Notes: generated from the letters alone by a model not told the origin. Positions 8,377 through 17,988 are shown, counted from the first letter of the stretch. The stretch: DNA of 64,000 nucleotides from an uncultured Propionibacteriaceae bacterium (GCA_937965785.1 CALCKT010000004.1:1-64000); one strand, 5' to 3'. Numbers and translations are program-made.

Positions 8377-10587
8377 ATGAGCCGATTCCGGACCCCGATC
8401 CATCGCGAGCTGAACCGCGGGCTGCGCGATGTCGTCGGCGCGGACTCCGCCTCTGAGCTGGCCAGGCTCGGACTGTTCACCCTGGGTGATCTCCTGAGAC
8501 ACGTACCGCGCAGGTATCTCTCCGGCACCGAGATGAGCGATTTCCGGACCCTGCGTCCCGGTGAGGATGTCGCGGTCGTCGCCAGGGTGGTGGCCACCAG
8601 GATCGTGGACGGACGCACCACCCGGGTCGCCACCGTGCTGACCGACGGGCACGGGGAACTGCAAGCGGCCTTCTTCGTTCCCGAGAAACGCCCGAACTAT
8701 GCGAAGTACTGGGCCAATCAGCTCACCCCGGGTGCCCGCGGCATCTTCGTCGGCAAGGTGGGGGAGTTCAGGGGGCAGCTTCAGCTCACCCATCCCGACT
8801 ACGTCATCATCGACGAGTTCGGCGCGATCACGGGCCGCAAGGCCAACGCGAAGGCCACGATGGTCAAGGTGATCCAGCGAGCCCGGCTGGTCGGCCTCTA
8901 CCCGGCCACCGCGAAGATGGTCACCTGGAAGATCGCCGACGCGATAGCGCTCGCCCTTCCCCATGTGCTGCCGCTGGGCGACACGCTGCCATCCTGGGTG
9001 GTGGAACGGGCCCGGGTGATCGGCCTCCCGGATGCTCTGCGGGAGGTCCACGAACCCGTCAACGTGTTCGACGCGGAACGCGGAATCGCCCGGTTGAAGT
9101 TCGACGAGGCATTCGGGATGCAACTGGCCATGGCCGCGCGCAGGGCCGCTCTGGCCGGGCGAACCACCACCCCCAGGCCCCGCCGCGACGACGGGATCCT
9201 GGCTGCCTTCGACGCATCCCTGCCGTACCGGCTGACCGCAGGTCAGGAAGAAGTGGGGGAGACCCTTTTCGAGGAACTGGCCGCCGAACGCCCGATGCAC
9301 CGCCTGCTGCAGGGGGAGGTCGGCTCGGGAAAGACCCTCGTCGCCCTGCGCGCCATGCTCGCGGTCGTCGACGCGGGAGGCCAGGCGGCGCTGCTGGCCC
9401 CCACCGAGGTGCTGGCCAAGCAACATCACGCATCCATCACCTCGCTGCTCGGTGGGCTCGGGGCGGCCGGAACCCTGGAGGCCCACCCGCAGGCCACGCA
9501 GGTGGCGCTGCTGACGGGAGGCCTCACCGCAGCCAACCGCCGCCGGGCGCGGGAGACCGTCGCATCCGGAGAAGCGGGAATCGTCATCGGCACCCATGCG
9601 CTGCTGTCGGAGGACGTCGGGTTCGCGGACCTCGGGTTCGTGGTGGTCGACGAGCAACACCGTTTCGGAGTGGAGCAGCGGGCCGCGCTGGCGGCGAAGT
9701 CCGATCACCAACCCCACACGCTGGTGATGACCGCCACCCCCATTCCCCGCTCGGTGGCCATGACGGTCTTCGGCGACCTGGAAACCATCGAGCTGCGGGA
9801 CCGCCCCGCGGGACGCGCGGAGGTGAAGACCGTTTTCGTGGACACCGCCCGCAACCCGCACTGGGTGGACCGGGCCTGGGAACGCATCCGCGAGGAGGTG
9901 GCGCAGGGACGCCAGGCCTTCGTTGTCTGCCCCGCCATCTCCGGCAACAAAACGGAAGGGGACCTGGAGGCCGGGGCCGGGTTGAGCGCGGTGACGGAGA
10001 TCACCCCCATGCTCGCCGAGGGCCCGTTGAAGGGGCTGCGCGTCGGAATGGTCCACGGCAGGCAGGCCACCGCCGAACGGGACCTGACCATGCGGGCATT
10101 CACCGCCGGGGAACTGGACGTGCTGGTGTCCACCACGGTCATCGAGGTGGGGGTGGACATCCCGAACGCCTCCGTGATGGTTGTTCTCGACGCCGACCGG
10201 TTCGGAATCGCCCAGCTCCACCAGCTCCGCGGAAGGATCGGGCGGGGCAGGCATCCCGGCCTGTGCCTGCTGCTCGCGGCCCCCGCCCCGGAAGCCCTCA
10301 CCGCCGTCGACAGGCTCCAGGCGCTGGTGGCCTCCACCGATGGTTTCGAACTGGCGGAGCGGGACCTGGAACTGCGGCGCGAGGGGGACGTCCTGGGTGC
10401 GGCACAGTCCGGGGCCTCGTCGCTGAAGCTGCTCCGGGTGCTGGGGGACCGCGAGGTCATCGAACAGGCGAAGGAACTGGCCTGCGAGGTGCTTTCCGAT
10501 CCCCGGGCCGCCGAGGACCCGCTGCTCGCGGACATGATCGACCAGGCCGAACAGGTCGCCGCCGGGGAATGGTTGGAGAAGGGATGA
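8377..10587 (+). CDS. recG: ATP-dependent DNA helicase RecG
   Basis: 736-residue SF2 helicase that reverses stalled forks and branch-migrates junctions. The N-terminal wedge/OB domain includes LLRHVPRRYL. Helicase motifs are Walker A GEVGSGKT (313-320), the DEQH box (425-428), MTATPIPRS, and motif VI QLRGRIGRG. A GVDIPNAS segment and the RecG C-terminal region follow. Size is at the family norm. Its stop overlaps the rsmD start (ATGA), so recG-rsmD-coaD form an operon. Confidence 0.97.
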   Translation: MSRFRTPIHRELNRGLRDVVGADSASELARLGLFTLGDLLRHVPRRYLSGTEMSDFRTLRPGEDVAVVARVVATRIVDGRTTRVATVLTDGHGELQAAFFVPEKRPNYAKYWANQLTPGARGIFVGKVGEFRGQLQLTHPDYVIIDEFGAITGRKANAKATMVKVIQRARLVGLYPATAKMVTWKIADAIALALPHVLPLGDTLPSWVVERARVIGLPDALREVHEPVNVFDAERGIARLKFDEAFGMQLAMAARRAALAGRTTTPRPRRDDGILAAFDASLPYRLTAGQEEVGETLFEELAAERPMHRLLQGEVGSGKTLVALRAMLAVVDAGGQAALLAPTEVLAKQHHASITSLLGGLGAAGTLEAHPQATQVALLTGGLTAANRRRARETVASGEAGIVIGTHALLSEDVGFADLGFVVVDEQHRFGVEQRAALAAKSDHQPHTLVMTATPIPRSVAMTVFGDLETIELRDRPAGRAEVKTVFVDTARNPHWVDRAWERIREEVAQGRQAFVVCPAISGNKTEGDLEAGAGLSAVTEITPMLAEGPLKGLRVGMVHGRQATAERDLTMRAFTAGELDVLVSTTVIEVGVDIPNASVMVVLDADRFGIAQLHQLRGRIGRGRHPGLCLLLAAPAPEALTAVDRLQALVASTDGFELAERDLELRREGDVLGAAQSGASSLKLLRVLGDREVIEQAKELACEVLSDPRAAEDPLLADMIDQAEQVAAGEWLEKG

Positions 10588-11162
10588 CGCGCATCATCGC
10601 GGGGCGCGCGAAGGGAACGCAGCTGACGGCTCCCCGCTGCGGAACCCGCCCCACCAGCGACAGGGTCCGGGAGGCACTGTTCTCCACCCTCGTCACGTGG
10701 TTCGGCACAGTCGGGGAACCGGCGGAGAAACACCTGGCGGGGGTCGCGGTGCTGGACCTCTACGCCGGTACCGGAGCGGTCGCACTGGAGGCCGCCAGCC
10801 GGGGAGCCTCCCGGGTGGTGGCCGTGGACTCCCACACCTCGAACCTGATCGCGGGCAATGCCCGCAGGACCGGGCTGCGCATCGAGGCGCGGGGTGGAAA
10901 AGTCGAAGGGCGGATTCCCGCAGGCCCTTGGGATCTCGTCTTCGTTGATCCGCCCTACGAGATGGACTCGGCGCTCCTCGACAGGACCCTGGCCCCACTG
11001 TTTTCCCCCGGAATGCTGAACCCGCAGGCCCTCGTGGTGGTCGAGCGTTCGAAACGGTGCCCTCCCCCGGCGTGGCCGGGTGGGCTCGACGACTGCTGGC
11101 GCCGGGACTACGGTGAAACGAGCCTCTACTTCGCAGCCACGAAACCAGCAGGAGAATCATGA
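10584..11162 (+). CDS. rsmD: 16S rRNA (guanine966-N2)-methyltransferase RsmD
   Basis: 192-residue SAM-dependent methyltransferase that modifies G966 of 16S rRNA. It opens MTRIIAGRAKGTQL and has RPTSDRVREALFS, the SAM motif VLDLYAGTGAVALEAASRGA, and the catalytic DPPY (in VFVDPPYEMD). The start overlaps the recG stop and its stop overlaps coaD, so expression is coupled across the three genes. Confidence 0.95.
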   Translation: MTRIIAGRAKGTQLTAPRCGTRPTSDRVREALFSTLVTWFGTVGEPAEKHLAGVAVLDLYAGTGAVALEAASRGASRVVAVDSHTSNLIAGNARRTGLRIEARGGKVEGRIPAGPWDLVFVDPPYEMDSALLDRTLAPLFSPGMLNPQALVVVERSKRCPPPAWPGGLDDCWRRDYGETSLYFAATKPAGES

Positions 11163-11638
11163 CAAAGGTGCTGTGCCCCGGCTCCTTCGACCCCATCACC
11201 AACGGCCACCTGAACATCATCACCCGCGCCCGGGACCTGTTCGGGGAGGTGCTGGTGGCCGTGGGAAGCAACAGCCTGAAAACCGGTTACCTGTTCGGGG
11301 AGCAGCGCGTCGGCCTGGTGAGGGAGGCCACCGCCCACCTCGACGGGGTCACCGTGGAGGAGATGGGCGGGCTGCTGGTTGATTTCGCGAGGGAACACGG
11401 CATAACCACCGTGGTCAAGGGCCTGAGATTCGGCGCCGATTTCGACTTCGAGCTTCAACTGGCCAACATGAACCATTCGCTGACGGGCCTGGAGACGATC
11501 CTGCTTCCAGCGGCGGCCCAGCACGTCACCCTCTCCAGCACCATCACCCGGGAGGTGATCAAACTCGGCGGTGACGTCTCACCCCATGTGCCCCCGTGCG
11601 TGGCCGAGGCCGCCGCCCGGTTGCGAGAAACGCGCTGA
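11159..11638 (+). CDS. coaD: Phosphopantetheine adenylyltransferase
   Basis: 159-residue enzyme that converts 4'-phosphopantetheine and ATP to dephospho-CoA. The signature CPGSFDPITNGHLNII holds the T/HxGH nucleotidyltransferase motif. Further on are VKGLRFGADFDFELQLANMN and the ISSTxxR-like block LSSTITREV. ATG 11159 overlaps the rsmD stop. This is the last gene of the recG operon before the minus-strand accessory block. Confidence 0.97.
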   Translation: MTKVLCPGSFDPITNGHLNIITRARDLFGEVLVAVGSNSLKTGYLFGEQRVGLVREATAHLDGVTVEEMGGLLVDFAREHGITTVVKGLRFGADFDFELQLANMNHSLTGLETILLPAAAQHVTLSSTITREVIKLGGDVSPHVPPCVAEAAARLRETR

Positions 11639-11654
11639 CCCGAGGACTTGATTC

Positions 11655-12260
11655 TCAAGAATTCAGGCGGTCCAGGTGGATGGCGTCATCGCACAACCGG
11701 GACACCAGTGCCGGATTGTGGGTGACCATGAGCAGCCCGATACCCCTTTCCCGGGTCAGCCCCGTCAACTCGGTCCAGATCTGTGCCTGGGTCAGGGGAT
11801 CAAGCATCGTCGTCATCTCGTCGGCGATCAGGTAACGGAGCTCGGGGTGCAGCACCCGCGCTATGCAGAAACGCTGCAGCTCACCCCCGCTGAGCTCGCT
11901 CGGGAAACGACCCAGCCAGGCGTCCTCGATGCCCAGCTGATGCCTGGTGTCCTCGTCGACGGGCCAGCATTCGGTCAGGATGCGGCCCATCCGCCAGCGG
12001 GGATTGACGCTGACCTCGGGGTTCTGGTTGATGTACTGCACCCGGCAGGGCCGGTGGGCCCGCAACGGTTCCCCGTCCAGGGTGACGGTTCCCCGGAACC
12101 GGTTGATCCACCCGGCCATGATCTTGCCCAGGGTGCTCTTCCCGAACCCTGACGGCGCCACCAGTCCCAGCACCTGCCCGGACTCGAGCCGGGCCGAGAC
12201 ATCGTTCAGGATCGGCTGGCCGTGACGGTAACCGAAGGTGATGTGTTCAGCTGTCAGCAC
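11655..12260 (-). CDS. ABC importer ATPase (OppF/DppF/NikE-like)
   Basis: 201-residue ATP-binding subunit, short for the family (usually 250 or more) because it lacks the oligopeptide C-terminal extension. Visible motifs are Walker A (VAPSGFGKST), Q-loop region (YINQNPEVSVNP), signature LSGGELQRF, Walker B (LIADEMT) and the switch His in VTHNPALV. It starts at GTG 12260, overlapping the preceding ATPase by 14 nt. It is the last of five genes. The substrate cannot be read from sequence; peptides or a nickel/metallophore complex are the usual cargo. Confidence 0.88.
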   Translation of the reverse strand: MLTAEHITFGYRHGQPILNDVSARLESGQVLGLVAPSGFGKSTLGKIMAGWINRFRGTVTLDGEPLRAHRPCRVQYINQNPEVSVNPRWRMGRILTECWPVDEDTRHQLGIEDAWLGRFPSELSGGELQRFCIARVLHPELRYLIADEMTTMLDPLTQAQIWTELTGLTRERGIGLLMVTHNPALVSRLCDDAIHLDRLNS

Positions 12261-13059
12261 GTGTCGGCTCCTCCCGGGAGTCGGGGATTTCCGTGCAGAA
12301 CTCGTTCTGCGGCAACGCCTTCCACAACGCCTTGACGTAGGGAGGCTGGTCGAAATCGTCTGGATGGGTGAACTCGCGGGTCGGCATGCAGGCCACCAAC
12401 CTTCCCCGGTTCAGGACGGCCACCCGGTCGGCGACCGCGCTGATCAGGTCCACATCGTGGGAGATGATGAGCACGCAACGCCCCTGATCCGCGAGTGACC
12501 TGAAATCCGCGAGCAGCTGCTCCGCGAGTTTCACGCTCAGCCCCGGAGTCGGCTCGTCGGCGATTATCAACTCCGCGGGGCTGAGGATCGCGGTTGCCAG
12601 GAGGATCCGGCGGGCCATGCCCCCCGACAGCTGGAAGGGGTATTTCTCCAGATCGCGCGGCGACAGGTCGAGGCGTTCGGCGATGCGCGTCAGTTCCTTC
12701 GCGTCAGGGGTGGGTCCCGTCCGCAACTGGTGTTTGACCTTGAGCAGCGGGTCGAGGAAGCTGATCGACTGTGGAACGAGGGCGAAGCTCTTCCGCCTGA
12801 GTTCTAGAACACGTTTCCCGGCGACGGGTTCACCCTTGAAGAGGATCTCGCCGTGCTTGACGGCGTTCCTCGGCAGCAGGTCCATGATCGCGTGGGCCAG
12901 CAGGCTCTTGCCCGACCCGGAGGCCCCCACTATCCCGAGGATCTCGCCCGGCTCGGCGGTCAGGCTCAGGTCCTCCACCCCGTAGCCGATCCGGCGTCGG
13001 TAGAAGGTGTGGTACATCGCGAAACCGACGTACAGGTTGCGTACTTCGAGCAGCGACAT
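12247..13059 (-). CDS. ABC importer ATPase (OppD/DppD/NikD-like)
   Basis: 270-residue ATPase that pairs with the next gene to power the importer. Walker A is IVGASGSGKSLLA, the signature is LSGGMARRI, Walker B is ELIIADEPTPGLS, and the switch His is in IISHDVDL. A C-terminal block YVKALWKALPQNEF resembles the oligopeptide/nickel ATPase tail. It overlaps its downstream neighbour and lies 6 nt after the permease stop. Confidence 0.9.
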   Translation of the reverse strand: MSLLEVRNLYVGFAMYHTFYRRRIGYGVEDLSLTAEPGEILGIVGASGSGKSLLAHAIMDLLPRNAVKHGEILFKGEPVAGKRVLELRRKSFALVPQSISFLDPLLKVKHQLRTGPTPDAKELTRIAERLDLSPRDLEKYPFQLSGGMARRILLATAILSPAELIIADEPTPGLSVKLAEQLLADFRSLADQGRCVLIISHDVDLISAVADRVAVLNRGRLVACMPTREFTHPDDFDQPPYVKALWKALPQNEFCTEIPDSREEPTRADS

Positions 13060-13065
13060 CTGTGC

Positions 13066-13923
13066 CTACCTCTGGGAGGTCCGGGGATTTATCAGGGCCG
13101 ACAGGGACTGGCCGAAACGGTCTATCAGCAGCACCAGGGCCAGCAGGGTGAGCCCCGGGAACAGCGCCAGCCACCACTGGCCCGTGCTCAGGTAACGCAT
13201 GGACTCGGAGAGGATCACGCCGATGGCGGGCAGCTGCTGGGGGATCCCGAAACCGAGGAAGGTCAGCCCGGATTCGTGCAGGATGGCGTGCGGGAACATC
13301 AGCACGGTGGCGACGATCGTCTGGGGGAGGATGTAGGGCATGTAGTGGTTCACCGCTATGAACCACCTGCTCCTACCCATCTGCCGGGATGCGATCACGT
13401 AGGCGCTGGTGTGCAGGTGGATGGTCTCGGCGCGGACGATCCGGCACAGGCTCACCCAGTGGGTCACGGCCACGCCGATCATCACGCCCGTGATCCCGCG
13501 TCCCGACAGGATCGCTATGAAGATCATCAGGATCAGGTGCGGCATGCCCTGCATCAGATCCACCAGCCAGAGCACGAAACGATCGAACCAGCCCCCCAGG
13601 ACCGCGGCCCCGATCCCCAGCAGCAGCGCGATCACGGAGCTCACCACGGAGGCGAACAACCCGATCCAGATGCTGATGGACAGGCCCTTCAGCGTCCGGG
13701 TCAGCATGTCGCGCCCGAGCCAGTCGGTACCGAACAGGCCGCCGGCGCCCGGCGGCAGGTTGGTTCGCCCGAAAGACGGTTGGTATGCCGTCTCCGGGAT
13801 CAGGCTTCCACCCAGGGCGGCAGCGACGAGGACGACGAGGCTCACGGCGAACACCACCGTCGCCGACTTGCGGCCGTTCCAGCGTTCGGTCAGTTCCTCG
13901 GAACCGATCAGCAGGGCCGTCAT
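13066..13923 (-). CDS. ABC importer permease (DppC/NikC-like)
   Basis: 285-residue inner-membrane permease with about six transmembrane helices (first at ~20-40). It carries the diagnostic FGTDWLGRDMLTRTLKG before the transmembrane domain and the EAA-like loop VIASRQMGRSRWFIAVNH that docks with the ATPases. ATG 13923 overlaps the stop of the preceding permease as ATGA. The same frame stays open much further upstream, but only by chance antisense to nothing recognisable. Confidence 0.92.
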   Translation of the reverse strand: MTALLIGSEELTERWNGRKSATVVFAVSLVVLVAAALGGSLIPETAYQPSFGRTNLPPGAGGLFGTDWLGRDMLTRTLKGLSISIWIGLFASVVSSVIALLLGIGAAVLGGWFDRFVLWLVDLMQGMPHLILMIFIAILSGRGITGVMIGVAVTHWVSLCRIVRAETIHLHTSAYVIASRQMGRSRWFIAVNHYMPYILPQTIVATVLMFPHAILHESGLTFLGFGIPQQLPAIGVILSESMRYLSTGQWWLALFPGLTLLALVLLIDRFGQSLSALINPRTSQR

Positions 13924-14945
13924 GACCAGGTCTCCTTGATTCTGGGATCGATCAGTGGATACAGGAGGTTGGCGCACAGGTTCCCGAGGAACACGATCGC
14001 GGAAGTGATGACGGTGATGCCGATCAGCAGGGGGAGATCCCCCTTGATGCCGGCCGTGACCGTGACCGCCCCCAGCCCGGCGTAGCTGAACACGCTCTCG
14101 GCCAGCACGGAGCCGCCGATGATTTCGCTTATGGAACCGAACTGCAACGTCACGAAGGGCATCAGGGAGTTCCGCAGGCCGTGCCGCCAGACGAACTGCC
14201 ATGAGGTCTCCCCGCGGCTGCGCGCGAACAGGGCGTAGTCGGAGTTCTGTTCCTCGATGAGCCTGGTCCGGGTCTGCATCGTGATGGTGGAGATCCCGAC
14301 CAGGGTCAGGGTGGCAGCTGGCAGCACCATGTGGCTGAGACGCTCGGCGAGGGTTGCCTCGGCGAAGGTCTTGCCGATGGGGGCCGAAAAACCGATCGGG
14401 GCCCACTTCAACCACACGGCGAAGATCAGCAGCAGCACTATCCCGAACCAGAAGGTGGGAATGGCTGCGAACACGTAGCAGACGGTGCTGATGACCCGGT
14501 CGAGGAAACGCCCCCGGTTCTTTCCCGCGACTATCCCGAGGCCGGCCCCCAGCAACCCGGAGGCCAGCCAAGCGACGAACAACAACATGGACGAGTTGAC
14601 CAGCGCGTCCCCGATCACCGCCGACACGGGCCTCTCGAAAACCAGTGAGGTCCCCAGGTCGCCGTGCAGGAGGTTCCACCACCACAGACCGAACTGCACG
14701 ACGGTGGGCTGGTCCAGCCCCCACTTGGCGGCCAAAGCGGCCTTCTGCTCGGGACTGGCGGTCAGTTCGCTGCCGAAGTAGGCGTCGACCGGGTTGAAAC
14801 CGGCGACCTTCGCCAGGAAGAACGTGATGACGCTGACCGCGAAGATCAGGGAGGCCGCCTTGGCCAGCTGGGCCACCGCATAGCCCACCGGGGAGCGCTT
14901 CGTGAGGTCGCGCCGCGACTGCTCGGAACGGGCTGCGGCGGTCAT
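13920..14945 (-). CDS. ABC importer permease (DppB/NikB-like)
   Basis: 341-residue permease with six predicted transmembrane segments. The family features are the periplasmic loop after TM1 (LGLDQPTVVQFGLWWWNLLHGDLGTS is split here by position: residues ~90-115) and the EAA loop YALFARSRGETSWQFVWRHG. It ends YPLIDPRIKE as usual. It begins one base after the stop of the binding-protein gene, which indicates co-translation. Confidence 0.92.
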   Translation of the reverse strand: MTAAARSEQSRRDLTKRSPVGYAVAQLAKAASLIFAVSVITFFLAKVAGFNPVDAYFGSELTASPEQKAALAAKWGLDQPTVVQFGLWWWNLLHGDLGTSLVFERPVSAVIGDALVNSSMLLFVAWLASGLLGAGLGIVAGKNRGRFLDRVISTVCYVFAAIPTFWFGIVLLLIFAVWLKWAPIGFSAPIGKTFAEATLAERLSHMVLPAATLTLVGISTITMQTRTRLIEEQNSDYALFARSRGETSWQFVWRHGLRNSLMPFVTLQFGSISEIIGGSVLAESVFSYAGLGAVTVTAGIKGDLPLLIGITVITSAIVFLGNLCANLLYPLIDPRIKETWS

Positions 14946-16610
14946 TCAGGAGGCCTTGAGGTCCCAGGTGTTCAGGTTGTTGATCACCTGGAAGAAGTGG
15001 TCGTGGGGATGCAGCCGCTGGGTTCCGATGTCCAGCCCGTTGCGCACGAAGTAGTTGTGATGGATGTAGCCGACCATCAGGTAGGGGCTGTCCCCGAGGA
15101 TGCTGCCGCCATTGGTGCCGTCCCACAGGGCGGCATGCCAGAACCTGTTCGCGCTTTCCTGATCGGTGGCGGCCAGGGCTGCCTCGAGATTGGCCTGCAC
15201 CTGCTCGTTCGAATAGCAGGCGATGTTCGACCAACCCTTCTTGCGGGCCAGCGTCCCGGAAAGCATGTAGTACTCGTGGTAGGGGTTGAGGCGTCCACCG
15301 CCCAGCACCACGGCGTCCTTGCGGTTGCGGTCCTGCATCGAGGTGAAATCCGTGCCTTCGAGTTCCACGTTGATTCCGATCTGCGTCATCTGGGCCTTGA
15401 AGGCCTCCGCGATGGCCTGGCGGCCGGAGTCGTTGGGTGGGTACAGCAGGGTGAAGCTCGCCTTGGTGCCGTTCTTCTCGCGGATTCCGCCCTCGCCCTT
15501 GGCCCAGCCCGCCTGGTCCAGCATCGCATCGGCCCCGGCGACGTCACCGTCCTTCAGGCTCGCCGTTTCCTGTTTGATGCCCCAGGGGAAGGCATCGAAG
15601 ATGTCGAAGGCCACCTCACCGTAACCCAGCAGGCAGTCCTTCACGATCTGTTCCCGGTTCAGGGCGGTTGCCATCGCCTTTCGGATCACCGGGTCGCTGG
15701 TGACCGCATTGCCGACGCTCTGCCCATCCACCTCGTAGGCCCCGGGGGCCACGCACGGCAGGGAGATCAGCCGGCAGCCGAAGGTGGGCAGGCTGGCCAG
15801 CGAGAAACCGGGGACCTGCTGGGAGGAGACCCCCGGGTAGACGCAGGCGAGGTCGACCTGTCCCGACTGGGCCGCCGCGAGCGCCGCATCGGATTCCATC
15901 AGCAACAGGGTGGCCTTGGCGAACTTCGCCTTGGGTCCGTGGTAATCGTCGTTGCGTTCCAGGATCAGCTGCTGACCCTGGGTGTAGTGGCCGAACTTCC
16001 ACGGGCCCGAGCCGATCGGCTTGTCCCCGAAACCCTCGGAGTAGGTGCTCTTCGGGACGATGCCCAGCGTCGCCGCCGTGTACAGCAGGGTGGAGGAGGG
16101 AGCGGTGAGCCGGAGCTCCACGGTGTCGGTTCCGGTTGCCACGGCGGTGTCGAATCCCGGCAGGTTGACCTTGGCGGCCTCCTTCGCCTGGTTGTAGGTG
16201 AAGGCGACGTCCTCGGCCGTCAGGGCGGTTCCATCGGTGAACTTGATGTCCGTGCGGATCTTGAAGGTCCACACCAGGCCGTCGGGGCTCACCTCGTAGC
16301 CGGTCGCCACGTCGTTGACGATCTGGTTCTTCTCATCCGCGGCCAGAAGAGCGCTGTTGAAGAGCAGCACCCCCGTCTCACCGAAGCCCTTGACCGGGTC
16401 GAATGGGGTCGTGACCTTGGACGGATCCATGGCGATCACGACTTCCTGGCGGTTCGTGAGCCGTTCGGGGAGCGGAATGGTCTCGGTTCCCGAGGGGCCG
16501 CTCTGCGACGAGCAGCCCGGCAGCGGGAAGATCGCGGTCAGCGCGGCAGCGCCTGACATTCCGGCCAGAACGGCTCGGCGGGTCGGTTTCGGGGTGGTTG
16601 GTCTGGGCAT
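14946..16610 (-). CDS. ABC importer solute-binding lipoprotein (family 5)
   Basis: 554-residue extracytoplasmic solute-binding protein of the SBP_bac_5 family. The N-terminus carries a twin-arginine-type stretch (TRRAVLAGMSGAAAL) and a lipobox ending in LPGC, so it is probably exported folded and lipid-anchored. Family blocks include VWTFKIRTDIKFTDGTALTA and DVAFTYNQAK. ATG 16610 lies 10 nt after GGAGG; the alternative TTG 16619 is too close to it. First gene of the five-gene importer operon, behind a good promoter. Confidence 0.92.
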   Translation of the reverse strand: MPRPTTPKPTRRAVLAGMSGAAALTAIFPLPGCSSQSGPSGTETIPLPERLTNRQEVVIAMDPSKVTTPFDPVKGFGETGVLLFNSALLAADEKNQIVNDVATGYEVSPDGLVWTFKIRTDIKFTDGTALTAEDVAFTYNQAKEAAKVNLPGFDTAVATGTDTVELRLTAPSSTLLYTAATLGIVPKSTYSEGFGDKPIGSGPWKFGHYTQGQQLILERNDDYHGPKAKFAKATLLLMESDAALAAAQSGQVDLACVYPGVSSQQVPGFSLASLPTFGCRLISLPCVAPGAYEVDGQSVGNAVTSDPVIRKAMATALNREQIVKDCLLGYGEVAFDIFDAFPWGIKQETASLKDGDVAGADAMLDQAGWAKGEGGIREKNGTKASFTLLYPPNDSGRQAIAEAFKAQMTQIGINVELEGTDFTSMQDRNRKDAVVLGGGRLNPYHEYYMLSGTLARKKGWSNIACYSNEQVQANLEAALAATDQESANRFWHAALWDGTNGGSILGDSPYLMVGYIHHNYFVRNGLDIGTQRLHPHDHFFQVINNLNTWDLKAS

Positions 16611-16662
16611 CGCCGTCAATCCTCCGGTTCTTGGGCATGGCGCAACTGGCTCAGGACCCTGG

Positions 16663-16704
16663 CCCCGGAGCGGGGGGACCGTGCGGCCCAGCCCCGGAGC
16701 GGGG
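16663..16704. repeat. Direct repeat of a 13-nt palindromic unit in the importer leader
   Basis: CCCCGGAGCGGGG occurs at 16663-16675 and again at 16692-16704, 29 bp apart. Each copy can fold on itself (CCCC/GGGG). Both lie in the 5' untranslated region of the importer mRNA. The role is unknown; the rest of the 16611-16825 gap holds the promoter and nothing coding. Confidence 0.6.
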
Positions 16705-16741
16705 TGGGAGGCAAGGTCTCCTGGGCAGATTCCTCGGAATG

Positions 16742-16770
16742 ATCATAAACTCTTTGCCAAGGACCACCAA
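16742..16770 (-). promoter_or_regulatory. Promoter of the ABC importer operon
   Basis: On the minus strand TTGGTG (16765-16770), a 17-nt spacer and TATGAT (16742-16747). The implied leader is about 125 nt and contains the repeated 13-nt units. Confidence 0.65.
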
Positions 16771-16825
16771 ACCGGAAACGAGAATTGGTTTCACCCAACT
16801 TCGGCCTGGCGGCCGGAACCGGGGG

Positions 16826-17986
16826 TCAGGTCATCGTGAGGACCAGTTCGTCGTGGAGGAACCTGGCGCCGGTGACCTGGCGGCCGTGCAGCGAGTCCGG
16901 CATCGCGATCCGGCGATGTTCGTTCCGGTGTGCGAGCAGCAGGTCGTCGCCGTCCTGACGGAGGTCGAGTTCGGCCCGATCCGCGTGGGGCAGGCTGATG
17001 TGGAGTCGCAGGCAGCCGTCGCCGCGGGTGACACGCAGGTAGTCGCCCCGGTAGTTGACAGCCGCCGGGTCGTCGTCGCCGTACATCGTCCGGGCCAGGT
17101 CTCCGAGGGCCTCCAGCCCGGCGATCTCTCGTTCCTGGAACGGGAGACGGTGGATCGGCAGGTGCGCGAAGCTCTCCTCGATCCGTCGGATGCCCGCCGC
17201 CTGCGCCTCGGCCCACGGCTCGAAGTAGTCGTCGAGGGCCGAGTCGGGGTAGATGCGGTTGAGTACCACGGCGTCGACGATGAAGCCGTACATCGTCAGC
17301 CAGGTGTGGGCGCGCCGGGTCTCGGCGATGACCACGTGCTCCGGGGTGGTGACCAGCCTGAAGGTGGTGACCTCCCCGTCGTGGAGCAGCTCGCCCAGCC
17401 GTTTGAGCCGGTCCAGCAACCCGAGCACGTCGTCGAAGAGGCGATCCTCGGGCATCGGGATCCGGGTCAACCGCTCGAACGGTTTGCCGAGGACCCGCAC
17501 CAGCGCCCGCTTCGTCGGCAGTGCGGTGCGGAACAGCTGGTCGAGGCGTTCCGGGTATTTCAGCAGCGACAGGGTTTCGCCGGTCGGTGCGCAGTCCACC
17601 ACCAGAACGTCATAGTTTCCGGAGGAGGCGTGATCGAGGACCCGCAGCAGGCTGAACAACTCACCCAGCCCGGGCAGCAGCAGCGCCTCCTGGGTGGCGA
17701 GCGTCACCTCACCCTCCCGGACCATGAGACGCGCCAGGTAGTCGCGCAGACCCGCCCACGCCCGGTCGTTCTCCACCAGGGTGTCGATCTCCAGGGCATC
17801 CAGGCTGGGGGCGACGCAGGTCGGTTCGCTGGTCAGCGACAGACTCAGCGCATCACCCAGCGAATGCGCCGGGTCGGTGCTCATCACCAGGACCCGGTTT
17901 CCCCGGTCCGCCAGGTGCAGGGCCGTGGCGGCGGCGACGGTGGTCTTGCCGACCCCGCCCTTGCCGGTGTGCAGGATGATCCGCAT
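16826..17986 (-). CDS. ArsA/Get3-like ATPase with C-terminal HSP20-like domain (second paralog)
   Basis: 386-residue deviant-Walker P-loop ATPase. The signature Lys motif is GKGGVGKTT (8-16), switch I is STDPAHSLGDAL, and switch II is VVDCAPTGETLSLL. The last ~80 residues (RLHISLPHADRAELDLRQ and on) resemble the HSP20-like domain appended to actinobacterial ArsA proteins. It has only three Cys, none as a CxxC pair, so neither the Get3 zinc clasp nor the ArsA arsenite triad is present. ATG 17986 has GAGGAG-like spacing and overlaps the preceding small gene's end region. The client is unknown. Confidence 0.88.
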   Translation of the reverse strand: MRIILHTGKGGVGKTTVAAATALHLADRGNRVLVMSTDPAHSLGDALSLSLTSEPTCVAPSLDALEIDTLVENDRAWAGLRDYLARLMVREGEVTLATQEALLLPGLGELFSLLRVLDHASSGNYDVLVVDCAPTGETLSLLKYPERLDQLFRTALPTKRALVRVLGKPFERLTRIPMPEDRLFDDVLGLLDRLKRLGELLHDGEVTTFRLVTTPEHVVIAETRRAHTWLTMYGFIVDAVVLNRIYPDSALDDYFEPWAEAQAAGIRRIEESFAHLPIHRLPFQEREIAGLEALGDLARTMYGDDDPAAVNYRGDYLRVTRGDGCLRLHISLPHADRAELDLRQDGDDLLLAHRNEHRRIAMPDSLHGRQVTGARFLHDELVLTMT

Positions 17987-17988
17987 GC

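Noticed and set aside
13924..15234. Upstream extension of the DppC-type permease frame into the preceding genes
   Set aside because: The permease begins at ATG 13923 with a normal ATGA junction. The upstream part reads out of frame through the DppB and binding-protein genes.
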